Positions 44,339 to 56,076 of a DNA stretch of 64,000 nt are shown one piece after another. Made by a program: the position numbers and the translations under genes. The stretch covers positions 110,567,501 to 110,631,500 of the forward strand of contig CM032230.1 in assembly GCA_019009955.1 (NCBI GenBank). The letters run 5' to 3'. Source of the DNA: Riptortus pedestris (Eukaryota > Arthropoda > Insecta > Hemiptera > Alydidae). Within the stretch, counting starts at the first letter, position 1. Each line of letters begins with the position of its first letter. A model generated the notes under the pieces. The model was not told where the DNA came from. It was given only the letters and a program-made list of their open reading frames with translations, and did no database searches.

Positions 44339-44473
44339 TATATGTATATAATTTTGAACGGACCTCATTTTCGTCATCTCCTGGATAGGATCGATGGACA
44401 TTTGAGGAAATTTTTCAAAACTCGCGTCATGAGTACGACCTCAATAGCTGATTTCCCTTAAGGGAAATCTGCT
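43797..44473 (-). mobile_element. Element H copy, complete, antisense, tail subtype i
   Basis: AGTCCGTCACGCAGGGGCAG start (weakened hairpin), AAGCAGATTTCCCACGTGAT, subtype i tail with ACCAGAGCTCTCGGCGGAGA, body, (TA)n 44289-44336, 5' end GATTTCCCTTAAGGGAAATC then TGCT. A-rich flanks on both sides. 677 bp. The tail is nearly the same as in 32302-32982, in opposite orientation. Confidence 0.93.
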
Positions 44474-44568
44474 AAAATACGAATTCGTATAGGCCATTCC
44501 TACCCAAAACATGGATACCTAATAGAAAAGAAGGAATGGCCAAAATGTACCTATGCAATGTACCTTTT

Positions 44569-45572
44569 AGCGGATTTCCCTTAAGGGAAATCAGATATTG
44601 AGGTTGTACTCACGACGCGATTTTCGAAATTTTTCTTAAAATATCCATCGATCCTACCTAGTAGATGACAAAAATGAGGTCCGTTCAAAACTGTATATAT
44701 ATATATATATATATATCTATCTCTCGTGGGTAGGATCAATGGACGTTTTAAGAAAAATATATATATATTTGTCTGTTACCGCAATTATTGTTTAATCGTT
44801 ACCAAACTCAATATTTAGTCGTTTTATGTAAAAAGAAAGATCAAGTTCGTTAACGGCTGAAATCGGGCCAGGGGGAGGGGGGGTTTAGAGGGGAGGATTT
44901 TCGAAAATTTGAAATATCTCCGTTACCATAGGTCGGATTGAAAACTTGTATAGAATTAATCTTATTGCAAATTAAATTTACTATTAATATTGTTATATAC
45001 GTTTATTCAATACCTTGAATATTAACCGAGATATTTGCATTTTTTAGTTTTCAGCCACCAGCAATCTGCCACTTCTACTCATGTTACATAAACAATACTC
45101 TGCTACAAAATAAATTACATTATTCGAAGTTTAAGTACCAAAAATTGTATTGAAGAGACCTTTATTATACGAGATACATGCAAATATTTTCTGGTGATCC
45201 CGCCCCCCCCCCTCCCGTCTTAAGGTTTTGGACTACTAAAATTTGATTGATTGAGATAACAATTATTCTGACTCATTATTAAGATCTCCAGTAGAGTACT
45301 AGTTATAGTAAATAGTTCTCAATAAAATTAATATGTTATATCCTGATATATTTCAGTAATTGTTTTCCTTTCCGGTGTGAGGCGGGCAGATCCGTTTGTT
45401 TACATTTCTAACCTAACGCTTCCTGTCGGCAGTTTATTGAAATTGGATGAAATATTTCTTATTTCCGTTTGTATTTATTCATGGTGGTGTTGTGTTACCA
45501 GTATGTATATTTATCTATTACTAAACCACGTGGTAAATCTGCTTAGTTTACGCAGCCCCTACGTGACGGACT
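44569..45572 (+). mobile_element. Element H copy, complete, long tail subtype iii
   Basis: Tip AGCGGATTTCCCTTAAGGGA, (TA)n 44695-44716 followed by a duplicated scrap of the 5' region (GGGTAGGATCAATGGACGTT, antisense) at 44726-44755. Body, subtype iii tail including TTTGTTTACATTTCTAACCT. 3' end GGTAAATCTGCTTAGTTTAC and CGCAGCCCCTACGTGACGGA. About 1.0 kb. It lies head-to-head with 43797-44473; the 95-bp spacer contains a GGCCATTCC/GGAATGGCC inverted repeat. Confidence 0.92.
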
Positions 45573-46960
45573 TTTTCTATAAACCACACCAACACGTGAA
45601 CATTTACCTCTTGACTTACACGACTTAGTGATTCAAGAAGCCTACAGCTACTCATAATTATTCAGTACTTAAGAAACACATACACAAAAATGTAACTCTA
45701 ACAGGCATTGATTTTAAATTTACATTTTTAACAAAATTGAATAATTTGATACGTGTGTGTTTCCGAATTTTTTATTTTATTTTATATTTTTTACAATTTT
45801 TATTATAGGACTGTGTTTTTATTTATCTATTAATTTTATCTCTTAATCATTGGGAACTGCTTTAACTTTTATTACCATACGATTTAATTTTTTTAATACT
45901 CTTGTATAGTCTATTTATTCCTTTTAATAGTATTTGGTACTGTTGTTTTTTCTTTGTGTTCTTAGTTTTTGTTCAATGTGGTTCTGTTTGCCTATTTGTA
46001 TTTAATATTTTGATCTGGTTTTGCTATATGTGCTGCGATTTCGTATTCTTCTATTAGTACTTACATGTTTTCTTTTTTCAAAAAAAGGTAAACATGAAGG
46101 ATCTCCTACGTTACGTAACTCTTAAAAATAGAAAAGAAAATATTTAAGGAAATAAATAATTATATTGTTCGTGTATTCCATAGTTAACAAATCTGTTATT
46201 CTGTTAGAATATTAAATCTCTTGTCTCCAAATTATTAGTTTAGGCACAGATTAAATGTTGCTATTTAAATTAGCTTGGAATACATTTTTTTAAATAATGT
46301 AGAACCTTAGAAAGAACTTATCACAATCAAAGACAGTTAATTTGTGTAATATAACATGCGAAATTCCTTTTTAGTATGAATAACACTTTAGGAATAATCA
46401 TGATTGGCACACAAGTTTTAAATGGCTGTGGGAAAACATAGCCACCCATAGTAACGCTCCGAAATTACTTAAAGAAATAATTAAATAAAGCAACAGACAA
46501 CTTTAAATATATCTAGAAGCGTCTAATTTTGTTTTGTAAGAATCTTCTTAAGTTCAAAGAACTTTTAGCCCGTGGATCTGTAACCTTTTCAACAATGCCT
46601 CTTAAGTCCTTCTTTATTAAGAAATCAATTATTCATGCAAACTTAATTGACAATCCTCTTATTTACTTTATTCATTTTAATTAAGTATTCTACTAAAGGA
46701 CTTAAAAAGATAATGTAATTTCGCCTTAGAGCCAAGCATTCTGTTTACAACTTAAAGCTTTAGGAAGAGTTAAGCTGTAGAAGGAAGTCCAGTGATATCC
46801 TTTCTTTTAAAACTTACATCCTGTGTAATTTGTTTTACTCTTACAATTTATTCCGTCTTAACAATATTTTAAGAAGGATAACAAAGACTGAAAACTCAGC
46901 AATTCACCAGGAGTCAATAACTACAATGCCTCCTATTTTAAGAGGATCACTATATTATTC
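45573..46960. other. AT-rich stretch without recognisable gene
   Basis: Nothing recognised. Very low complexity in places. Confidence 0.4.
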
Positions 46961-46963
46961 GGT

Positions 46964-47036
46964 TGATTTTTTCAAATGCCCATCGATCACAGGACCAGGA
47001 GATGATGAAAATGAGGTCCGTTCAATTTTATATATT

Positions 47037-47086
<50 letters not shown>

Positions 47087-47488
47087 GTTAACGCTCTAGT
47101 GGTTGAAATCTAGTTTGGTCCTTATCAAACTCGATATTTAAACGTTTTAGATAAATCTAATGATCAGGTTCGTTAATGGCTGACCTGTGGGAAGGTGGGG
47201 GTGGGTTAGGGGGAGGAATTTTGAAAATTCTTAATATCTCAGTTATTATGCACCGGATCGAAACATTGCATAGAAACAATCTTAATGCAAATATTTTTTT
47301 CAGTGTTCAATAAACCCCCACTCCTACTCATAGTCATGTTAACAATGCGCTGGTATATTTTGAAGCACTTTATTTGAAGCCTAAGTACCAAATATTGTTC
47401 TCATTGAACTTTTAAGTTTTGAGATAAATGCAAGTACATTACGCTCGTGGGAAGTCTGTTTTGTTAACGCAGCCCCTGCGTAACGGAC
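46964..47488 (+). mobile_element. Element H copy, 5'-truncated, tail subtype iii-like
   Basis: Begins inside the 5' region (TTTTTCAAATGCCCATCGAT), then GATGAAAATGAGGTCCGTTC, (TA)n 47043-47086 and a diverged body. The 3' end is GGGAAGTCTGTTTTGTTAAC with intact hairpin ACGCAGCCCCTGCGT and AACGGAC. The palindromic tip is missing. Confidence 0.85.
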
Positions 47489-48098
47489 GGGTCAATTTCT
47501 TTTCTAAATGGGGGGGGGGTGAACTATTAGTCCAATTGTTGATTGTAGACGTCAAGCGTAAGTGAAAGTAATCCTAGAGCAAATTTGAATTTCTTGACAT
47601 CTATATTTCTTGACATTCTTTCATCCCTTGTACCTCTTAGAACTGTATTGGCATTAAATTCTTTGTAATGATATCATTTTTCCTTCTTTAAGGCAATTTT
47701 TCCTCTCTTTTATATCATTTACCGACATGAATATTTTTTTTATTTTGATGAATGACAAATAGCCAAAAATTAACCGGATGGTATTTTTAATTTTGGTTTA
47801 TATAATGAGAAGCGAAAACCAAATATAGGAATAGAATAAATCAGCTATAGAGTTGTACTAATAGCAAAAGTTTAGATAATTTACAGGAGGTTTCTAATAA
47901 GAATAGATTAACGGTAGTTATTAAATGGTTAGTATATGATTAAAAGAATGTTAATTTGGAAATTGTACTTTAATTCCGTAGTAGGAGAGAATTGTTTTTT
48001 TTTTCCCCATTTTAATTTAAAACTAATAATGTCGAGCTTATAATTCATGTCTGTCAGTACGGCCCTTTATTCATCAATTGCTAAAAATCGGTTCAAAT
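47489..48098. other. AT-rich stretch without recognisable gene
   Basis: Nothing recognised apart from a G10 run at about 47510. Confidence 0.4.
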
Positions 48099-48103
48099 AG
48101 TTT
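48099..48103. repeat. 5-bp target-site duplication, left
   Basis: AGTTT, repeated at 49076-49080 directly after the solo LTR. Five base pairs is a usual size for BEL/Pao and Gypsy LTR elements. Confidence 0.75.
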
Positions 48104-49075
48104 TGTAGGGGCGTGCGGTAAGCTTTAGATGTAATAGAAAATGTCGGCACCAAAATGTAATGGCGGAAATCTAGTGTTTAAGGCAAGAAAAGGTGGGAGA
48201 GAATTTAGACTGAAACATTTGTTATTTCTCATGGAGAGATGAGGGAAAAAGATAAATAAAGAAGACAAAACAACTATGTGAGTTCTCTTAAGAATTAGGT
48301 ATATTGAATAGTTAAAGATATCTCTATAACAAAACATGAAATGTAAGCATTAAACAAACGTTAAGAACTAATATGTTAAGAATTAGGGAAATTGAATAGT
48401 TAAATATATCTCTATAACAAAACATGAAATGTAAGCATTAAACAAACGTTAAGAACTAATATGTTAAGAATTAGGGAAATTGAATAGTTAAATATATCTC
48501 TATAACAAAACATGAAATTTAGGCCGTAAACAACCTTTATGTACTAAGATGGCGGCCATAACTATACACACTAAATTAGCAGTGGGTCCTATAATATATA
48601 TGAGTACTCATGCGATACTTGCGCACATAATGCTAGCATTATTAGGTCGTTAATAGCGGGAATCATGCACTTCCTAGAGATGATGCAGTCTGGTAGCGGT
48701 GATAAATCTGGATGGGCACGTGGCCAAGAAGGAGAAAGGCGGGAGCAGCAAAACCTGTTGACTCTAGTAGAGGTGATCATAGACTGATGAAGCGGTTATC
48801 TATGAAGCGGTTATCTATGGAGCGGTGATCTGTAGTGGGAGAGAAAGGGGCTACGGCCCCTCTGGCCGTATGAACGACCCCAACGTCTGAGAGCAACTGA
48901 CCCCAGCGAGCGTCTAAAAGCAACTGACTCTATCCTTGTTGCTGGCCGATGCCTTCTTGAACTGCATGTGTTTTTCCGCTGTAGCCACGGCCTTGGCGAT
49001 ATGCATGTGTGTGTGTGGCGGGTCTAGGAACACTGCGAGCGCGGGAAGTTTAAAATTCAAACTGACGACTGAACA
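48104..49075 (-). mobile_element. Solo LTR, antisense
   Basis: The plus strand reads TGTAGGGGCG...GACTGAACA, so on the minus strand it is TGTTCAGTCGTCAGTTTGAA to CGCCCCTACA with TG...CA ends. 972 bp, similar throughout to 29463-30361. No primer-binding site or internal region borders it, and a 5-bp duplication (AGTTT) flanks it, so it is a solo LTR left by recombination between two LTRs. It contains an 88-bp tandem repeat (48290-48526), which explains the extra length. Near 48143-48165 the minus strand contains ATTTTGGTGCCGACATTTTC, resembling the primer-binding-site junction. Confidence 0.9.
48290..48526. repeat. 88-bp tandem repeat inside the solo LTR, 2.7 copies
   Basis: The AAGAATTAGG landmark recurs at 48290, 48378 and 48466, exactly 88 bp apart. 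Units 2 and 3 are nearly identical. The LTR at 29463 has only short, degenerate repeats at this position, so the expansion is copy-specific. Confidence 0.95.
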
Positions 49076-49080
49076 AGTTT
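49076..49080. repeat. 5-bp target-site duplication, right
   Basis: AGTTT, matching 48099-48103. Confidence 0.75.
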
Positions 49081-49374
49081 TAACAAAAAATATATTTCTC
49101 CATAACTCAGTATAACATTAGTTACAGGGAAACCAGAATTTCAAGAGGGAGTTTATTGAAACGTAAAATCATGAATCCCTCAACATCTACCTTACAGTTT
49201 TTTTTATCGAAAAAGTGTACCTAAATTATAAATTGTGTTTAAGTTATAGTGTCAGTTTAACAATTTAGCCTTTGGGCTCCCGACGAGATTTGTATAAAGA
49301 AGAGTATGACCAATAATTTAAAATGTTCCCATAGAGTCCAGCAACATATTATGCAGTTTACAATATCGTTGCGT

Positions 49375-49845
49375 TTATTAAAAAATAATAAACGTTGTTT
49401 ATTAGGGTTCTTTTGGATTGCAAAATTGAACACACGAGCTTTGTCACTGCACGACACACTTGGTAATTAACTCTTAACTATTACTCACAGTATGCACTGA
49501 TAACGTCATTGCTCTCTCATTTGCACAGTGCAGTAACTCACGATCAAGTTCACAAGAACACGGCACTGCACTGATCTTCACAAATAGCACGGCACTGCAC
49601 TGTTCCTTACATAAACACGGTACTACACCGTTCTTCACACAAACGTGGCATTACACTGTACTTTACATTAACACTCTACCGATAGTAAAAACACTGTTCG
49701 TTAAAGCTGTATTGAGCGCACTGTTATTTATTGAAGAAAACTGAGAACACAAACTAACTGTCGGGACGAGCTGGGCCGCTTTTATAGCTGGGTGACTAAC
49801 ATCAAAGGAATGCCAAGAATTGGCTAGTCCAGCGCCACTTCCGGC
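49375..49845 (-). mobile_element. LTR-like repeat L, antisense, with promoter-like end
   Basis: Complement of the repeat at 27021-27800. On the minus strand, in order: CCAATTCTTGG, a TATA box, GTCCCGACAGTTAGTTTGTG, diverged GCAGTGCCGTG repeats (about 49680-49550), then CCAAAAGAACCCTAATAAAC. The TATA-to-repeat order suggests U3-R of an LTR. Ends and target duplication not resolved. A 66-codon minus frame (49257-49457) just downstream has no recognised motif. Confidence 0.55.
49779..49787 (-). promoter_or_regulatory. TATA box of LTR-like repeat L
   Basis: The minus strand reads CTATAAAAG, with the conserved GACAGTTAGTTTGTG block 20-30 nt downstream, a plausible start-site region. The plus-strand copy at 27040 has lost this TATA sequence. 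Confidence 0.6.
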
Positions 49846-50195
49846 GCCAATGGTTATTCCATCGGTCGGTTCCGTTTATCTACTTCGTGCTTCTTAAATA
49901 TGTGATTAATTCTGTTTAATTTTTCATGAACGTTGTTTTCGCAACAACATGTTTCTGCCATAAAACTGAGTTTTATTTTTATCTGGGCTTTATAAAAATA
50001 GACAATTAAAGATAAAAAATCGTTTTTCACAGATATGAGGAGCTCAATGCTATGCAGAGAACTTCCTGCACTTCGAAACAGTCCTAAAAGAAAATTAATA
50101 ATAAGTTTGCAATAACAATTAAATTTCAACTTCCAATGACTACTTTACTCCACTGGTTTTGTAAGAGAATGGATTAGATTCATATTATTAGTGTT

Positions 50196-50705
50196 GTGTC
50201 TAAGTTAAGCATATTTCTGCGTGAGAATATTTATTTAAACTTTTTGACGACGGCAAATCACGTAGTATATGATAAATCTAGTTCTACAAACCATCTTCAC
50301 GCCTTGATAGTAAGTTTGGAAACATGTTGGTGGTTGTATCAATATTTTAGCGCTGAGCAACAGCCATTTTTCCTGTCTAGAATTTTAGAAGATAAACTTT
50401 GGCGACAAAAGTACGTCGACTGCCATCACATCCATTATAGGAATTTACAAACATACCCCATCATGGCTGGCCTGTATCTAGAATTTCTAGAGCGTTCATC
50501 TGCTGACTTATTTCCTAGACTTACTTTTTCTGTCATTCTATTAAGCAAACTCTCTAAATTTCAGAGTTACAGTAGTTTAATAAAAGTTTACCGCGGGAAG
50601 TTTGAGTTATGGAGTTATATTTCTAGGAAGGCTCCAAGTGGTAAAATTCTTTTCATTATTCAGGAAGCCACTCCTAAGGCTAAGTTTATACTTCAACGGA
50701 GATAA
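50196..50705 (+). CDS. Unrecognised 169-codon open frame
   Basis: This is the longest frame not explained by simple repeats or a known element. It starts MSKLSIFLRENIYLNF and ends with stop at 50703-50705. The composition is ordinary for a soluble protein with a hydrophobic middle (residues about 105-120, FPRLTFSVILLSKL). No family, signal peptide or domain is recognised. Flanks are AT-rich and no splice structure was established. It could be an exon, a retroelement relic or chance; a 500-bp chance frame is possible but uncommon in DNA this AT-rich. No function is proposed. Confidence 0.25.
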   Translation: MSKLSIFLRENIYLNFLTTANHVVYDKSSSTNHLHALIVSLETCWWLYQYFSAEQQPFFLSRILEDKLWRQKYVDCHHIHYRNLQTYPIMAGLYLEFLERSSADLFPRLTFSVILLSKLSKFQSYSSLIKVYRGKFELWSYISRKAPSGKILFIIQEATPKAKFILQRR

Positions 50706-51227
50706 AATTTCAACAAAAGAATAGAAAATTGGAGTAAAAGTCTTATTTTAGTTATTTCAAACGGCTATTATCTACATTATTCATAGAATTTTGATAGATT
50801 TATTAAAATTAAGGTCTTCGGTTATCGATTGTGTCTTCATTTTTTTGGTAGAAGTTTAGTTACAGATATTCTTTAGAGCTTTCTCTGAGATTGGAGAGTT
50901 CTGTTCTTATTCAGGTACATATATCAGTTTTTCCTTGACTAAAGGTTTCAGGTATTTTCGGATACTTTTTCTGGGCTCCGTTCTTTTGAGATTTCGTCAT
51001 CTTTATTTGTGGTCTTATGGCTAAATGATGTTATTCCAAAGCTTACTTAATCTATATCCATTATTTCTGTTTATGTTATTTCAACATTTTACTATCTCCA
51101 TTGCTTCTTGTACATATCTTTCCTGGTGTCGATCAACTGTCGTCAGAAGCTTGACAGGTTGGTTTTACCAAAAATGTTTTCCGTCACTGATGCTAATCAA
51201 CCTAGCTTTCTGACCAATGTAATCGGG
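50706..51227. other. Spacer without recognisable gene
   Basis: Nothing recognised. Confidence 0.4.
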
Positions 51228-51460
51228 GGTTCAGGTTGGCCCTGTGAATTATGGCGTTGGTGTTAATCTCGCGTGCTAAACCTTGAGTGGCCGGTTCGAT
51301 TCCCGCCCTGGGCAATAGAAATTTATTTGGTGACGGACTCACTAAATAAATTCCTTAGTTCCACCCTGGCTTGAAAAGGGTGGTAACCTGTAGGTAACCC
51401 GGCCCAATCAGCCATAGTAGCATAAAGTGGACGTATATAAATAATTAACAAATAAATAAC
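51228..51460 (+). mobile_element. tRNA-derived SINE (family S)
   Basis: Head TTCAGGTTGGCCCTGTGAAT, B box CGGTTCGATTCCCGCC (51293-51308), body with TGACGGACTCACTAAATAAA, GGTGGTAACCTGTAGGTAAC and CCCAATCAGCCATAGTAGCA, TAAATAA-rich tail. The B box is closest to consensus of all copies. Confidence 0.87.
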
Positions 51461-53353
51461 CAACGGAAAAAATAAACTATGGCACTTTGGATGGAACTGA
51501 TCCTTGATCCTTGGTGTCATACCAAGCAAATGTTATCCGATTTTTCTATCTGCCCTAAATCAATGTTTATTTCAAGTTTCCTAAATATTTTTTTTTAATA
51601 TCATTGAGGTTTTGGCCGGATATTTATAGTACGAAGCCTTTTTATTTCTCCTTGTCAAGCCAATGGGTTTCTGTTTATCCCGTTGTTTCAAGGCATGCGT
51701 CCCAAATACTTGGCATTAGATTGTATTCACACGTAGCTTTTCTCCAACTCTGTGTGAATCCGTAGCCTTAACGTAAGGGGTGGTAATAATATTCCTATTA
51801 AGAGCCCCTGTGAAGAAATGTTAGTTCATCCTGCTTACCCAGTATTTCTATACAGCTGTTAACCGAGACTCCGTCTTCTGTCCCGTGGGATTTTGCCCTT
51901 CTGAGGATACAGGTCTGTCTTGGGAAAGTGGTGAGATGTCAAATTCCTATTTAATCTCTCTCTTTATCCTCATTTCCTTTCTCTCGCTTCTTTCTAATTG
52001 CCAGTATCTGGGTGCGATTGGTGTTGATGCAAGACGACTTTATTTCAATGTATTTTCAGTTCATTTGTCCCTTATCTGAGCTCACCAGAGCTTATTTTCA
52101 TGCATTCATTCACTATTTGTTATTTACGGGTTAAAGTATTTTTTTTTATCTGTAAGTCATATTCATTTTACCCCCACACCCACGGTATTATATATTTATT
52201 ATTCAGGGAATCATTTGGGGAGCGGGACTTTCTGGTGATGGGCTTGTGGTTCGGTACCCGATAAACGGTCCCTAAACGTACCCAGACATTTTTTTAAGAG
52301 GTGGGAATGTTGAAGAAGGTTCTTCAAACCTTGGTCGAGGGTATTATTATTGATACTTTAGGGATTATTTCCCACCATATATTTTCATTTTAGCTTTGAC
52401 CAGAGATCTTATTATAGACCGACGGATCATGTTATTACAATAATAAAGTTTCTAATTTATATCTAGTGACATTCACCTTTTAGGTTGCTGACTGTGTTTA
52501 TTTTAGTTAATATTTTAGTTATTGAGCTGACTAAATACAATATGTATTGTTTTACTGTTGTCCTAGGGATTGACTTCAGTTGCTGTGTGCTTCAGCATCT
52601 CAATGTAATTGAGCAGCCCCACAAACTGTATATAAATTTGTACAATAAAGTGATTCTCTCTCTCATATTATTTATAACTTTATTCATTACATCATTTAAC
52701 CGATATTGTTATCATAGTTGGTTCCGCTAAGAAGAGTCTCCGTCATCCCCAAAGGAACACGATTAAAGGCGTTTAAAATTTAAAAACCTCTTTAAGGGAT
52801 AAGGAAAGAGAGAAAGGAGTTGTACTTGTTCTTTGGCCCGGCTTCAAGTTGAAGGAAGGCTTGAGAACTCTCTAACAGGTGAGCCTCACAGCTTAGCCAT
52901 TCAAAATTGTAATTCCTCCTCCGACAATTTATGACTTGCAAAAAGGAATTTTCCTAAGAGAATTGGGAAACTTATTTCCATCTATGAAGACAGGAAATCT
53001 TCCCTAGCGAGTCCTCATAAACTTTTCATTCCGGCACAATTTGCCCTATTCTGTCTAAGAATAAATTAGATATTGAAATAAGTCAATGTGCCGTGTTCTG
53101 TCTTCTGCGGGGATGACGTGGAAAGGAAATTGGAAAAAGGACTATCATTCAACAGATGTACTAAGATGATTTACCAACTGCTTGCATTCCATTATATATA
53201 AATCTCATGAGTGGGTTAATATCAATGAAATAGTGTCAACAATATTATACTTATTCGAGATATACAAGTTGTGAGAAGAACAATTGCAGTAAATAACTTT
53301 ATTAAGGAGGTTAGTTTATAAATTTAAAACTTTTTAACTCGAATATTCGTTTT
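51461..53353. other. Longest repeat-poor stretch; no supported gene
   Basis: About 1.9 kb with few microsatellites and normal complexity. Frames at 51885-52079 and 52485-52730 are hydrophobic and unrecognised. With 49846-51227 it is the most likely place for host sequence, such as an intron. Confidence 0.4.
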
Positions 53354-53468
53354 AGCAGATTTCCCTTAAAGGAAATATTGAGGTCGTACTCATGACGCGA
53401 TTTATGAAAAATTTCTTCAAATGTCCATCGATCCTACCCAGGAGATGACGAAAATGAGGTCCGTTCAA

Positions 53469-53556
<88 letters not shown>

Positions 53557-53989
53557 ATATTTGTCTGTTAACACTCTAGCTGTCGCAATTTTTGTTTAAT
53601 CGTCACCAAACTCAGTATTTAATCGTTTTATGTAAAAAGGAAGATCAAGTTCGTTAACGGCTAAAATCGGACCAGTGGGAGGAGGGGTTTAGAGGTGGGG
53701 AGTTTAGAAAATTCAAAATATCTCCGTTACAATACGTCGGATCGGAAAATTTTATAGAACCAATCTTTTTGCAAATTAAATTTACTATAAATATTGTTAC
53801 ATACATTTATTCTCTATCTTGAATATTAACCGAGATATTTGCATTTGTATAAAGTGTAACGGACGAGCTATGGTCCCCAGTCCTAGTTCGGCAGTTGCCG
53901 TAACTGTCGGCACTCTCATGGAGATTTCTCTATTGTATAACTTTACGTGGGAAATCTGCTTAGTTTACGCAGCCCCTGCGTGACGGACT
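53354..53989 (+). mobile_element. Element H copy, complete, tail subtype ii
   Basis: Tip AGCAGATTTCCCTTAAAGGA lacks the short segment that completes the palindrome (next is AATATTGAGGTCG), so the 5' hairpin is damaged. (TA)n 53473-53518 followed by (GT)n 53519-53552. Body, short tail, GGGAAATCTGCTTAGTTTAC, perfect hairpin, GACGGACT. T-rich flanks both sides. 636 bp. Confidence 0.92.
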
Positions 53990-54400
53990 TTTTTCTTACT
54001 ATTTATCCTATTTTATGCTTTTTAACTGTAAATATCCTTTTTTTTTATTTATTTATTAGACTATTTATTGAAATGTCTATATATTGTACTGGTAGACTTC
54101 TAATTTTAATCTGTAAAAATATTTTTCTTCGTATATAATCTGTAAATATTAACTGGTGGTACACTAATTCATTATTCTTAAAGTTTTATGTTCTTACTCT
54201 AATTACTTCAATATGTACATATATATCTTATTATTTTTTAATTAAATGACATCTTATACGACGTTTTTAATGGTAAATGTTGCCAGCAGGGAACTGATGA
54301 TGAAGCGTATAATCTGAAAGCTCCCGGTCGTAAATGAATATACAACTGTGAAGGAACGAGGCCTTTCTTTTCTTACCTGAGAGAATATTCACAACCTTTT
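53990..54400 (+). mobile_element. Retroelement-like tail with hammerhead-like core
   Basis: 54289-54326 reads GGGAA-CTGATGA...TGAAAGCTCCC: the core strings CTGATGA and GAAA with outer GGGA/TCCC pairing. Stem II is weak. 54350-54390 (GTGAAGGAACGAGGCC and following TCTTACCTGAGA) matches the centre of the inverted repeat at 41830-41905. Family unassigned; Penelope-like is plausible. Confidence 0.4.
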
Positions 54401-55021
54401 TGGAAATATGTTTTATTTCAAATCAAACTACTATAATTTATTGTTCTGATGGTTATCAGATATCTAAACTATGATTTCAATTATAAGGGGCGGCTATCAA
54501 ATTATTTTTGTAATTGCGGGTAATGCTGAAGCCCGAAGTTATTTCATTACATTTTCTAGGAAATAAGGAGGAAAGAAACCTTCCATTAACTGAAGTTTGC
54601 TAAGTTTGTCTTGAAAGAAAACTTCCCGACGTAAAGTATAATAATAATTTAAAATTTATTAACTTCAAAACAAATACATCAATCTTTTATATAGAAAAAA
54701 TTCTTCAAGGAGTTCAATAAAAAAAAAGAGTTCCTACCTATAAAATGAAAATAATATGCTAAAAAGAAGACTCTAAGGTAAAAACTTTCTTTATAAATGC
54801 AATAATGATTAGGTTTTTATATGTTCATCCGATTTGAAGGTAATCCGTTTCGTTATTGATGTTTGATATATTTTGTCTTCAAGTTTTAAAGAATGCCATT
54901 TTAAAATAATAATCTTGATTAATGGTTTGATATCAAAAATGAGTTTGATTCAAGAGCTATGAAGTATCCGTTTTTAGAATAGATGTCATGAAGTTGAATT
55001 TTCGCGTCGTTAAGTGTTTGT
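54401..55021. other. AT-rich stretch without recognisable gene
   Basis: Nothing recognised. Confidence 0.4.
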
Positions 55022-55508
55022 TCAAATAAAGTGCTTCAAAATATAATACCGTATTGTTAATATGGCATGAGTTGGAGGAGGTTTACTGAAGGCCGGAAAC
55101 TAAAAAAAAATGCAAATATCTCGGTTAATATTAAAAATAGTGAAAAAAACGTGCAAACAACATTTATAGAACATTAAATTCACAATAAGATTGGTTCTAT
55201 ACAATTTTTGCGATTAGATGCATAATAACGGAGATATTAAGAATTTTCAAAATCCCCTCTGATCTCCCAGTCCAATATCAGCCATCAACATGATCTGTAT
55301 TTGTGCATAAAACGTTTAAATAACGTAAATAATTTTGGTAACGATCAAACTAAAATTACGACCGCTAGTCAGACAAATATACAATATAAAAATTTTGAAC
55401 GGACCTCATTTTCGTCATCTCCTAGGAAGGATCGATTGATTTAAATTTTCCGATAATCGCGCCATGAGAATGAGCTCGACAGCTCATTTCCCTTAAGGAA
55501 AATCTGCT
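55022..55508 (-). mobile_element. Element H copy, antisense, 3'-truncated, tail subtype iii
   Basis: Starts within the subtype iii tail (ATTGTTAATATGGCATGAGT), continues TGCAAATATCTCGGTTAATA and body. It ends CATTTCCCTTAAGGAAAATC then TGCT and AAAA. The (TA)n is nearly absent and the terminal hairpin is missing. Confidence 0.82.
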
Positions 55509-55512
55509 AAAA

Positions 55513-55703
55513 GGAATGGATTGTTTAATGTTTTACATTTGTACCTTCCTTTAAACATTCCTTCCGATTAGATTTCTCATTAGATGTTCTTGAAGAATGT
55601 TCAGTGCAGTAGAAATGTGAGGAAACATTTGGAAAATCATTGTATAAAGACAACCTTAAGGGATTCCTGCTAGAATAAGAGAACCTCTCTTCATCTCCAA
55701 ATA
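55513..55703. repeat. 190-bp direct repeat, copy 1
   Basis: AGGAATGGATTGTTTAATGT to CTCTCTTCATCTCC recurs at about 56077-56270 with roughly 20 differences and a short extra segment. Copy 1 starts right after an element H 5' tip. Minus-strand frames in both copies encode the related string SYSSRNP. No known family. Confidence 0.85.
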
Positions 55704-55704
55704 G

Positions 55705-55856
55705 GAGTATTGAATGAGGTCCGTTCAAAACTGTGTATATATATGTCTGTTACCGCGCTAGCGGTCGCAATTATTGTTTAATCGTTACCAAACTCGATAT
55801 TTAGTCGTGAATCAATCTTATAGAAAATTAAATGTACTATAAATAATAATAATTAT

Positions 55857-55894
<38 letters not shown>

Positions 55895-56070
55895 TTATAA
55901 TATATTTATTCCCTATCTTGAATATTGACTGATATATTTGCATTTTTCAGTTTGCAGCCTTCAGCAATCCCCAACTTCTACTCATGTTACATAAACAATA
56001 CTCGGTTATGTAATAAACCACATCATTCGAAGCTTTATTACCAAATATTTTTTTCAAGAGACATTAAATA
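55705..56070 (+). mobile_element. Element H internal fragment
   Basis: AATGAGGTCCGTTCAAAACT, short ATATAT, CGCGCTAGCGGTCGC, ATCGTTACCAAACTCGATAT, then a deletion. A (TA)n at about 55860-55890 and a subtype iii tail follow to about 56070. Neither terminus is present. It lies between the two copies of the 190-bp direct repeat. Confidence 0.8.
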
Positions 56071-56076
56071 TAGGAA

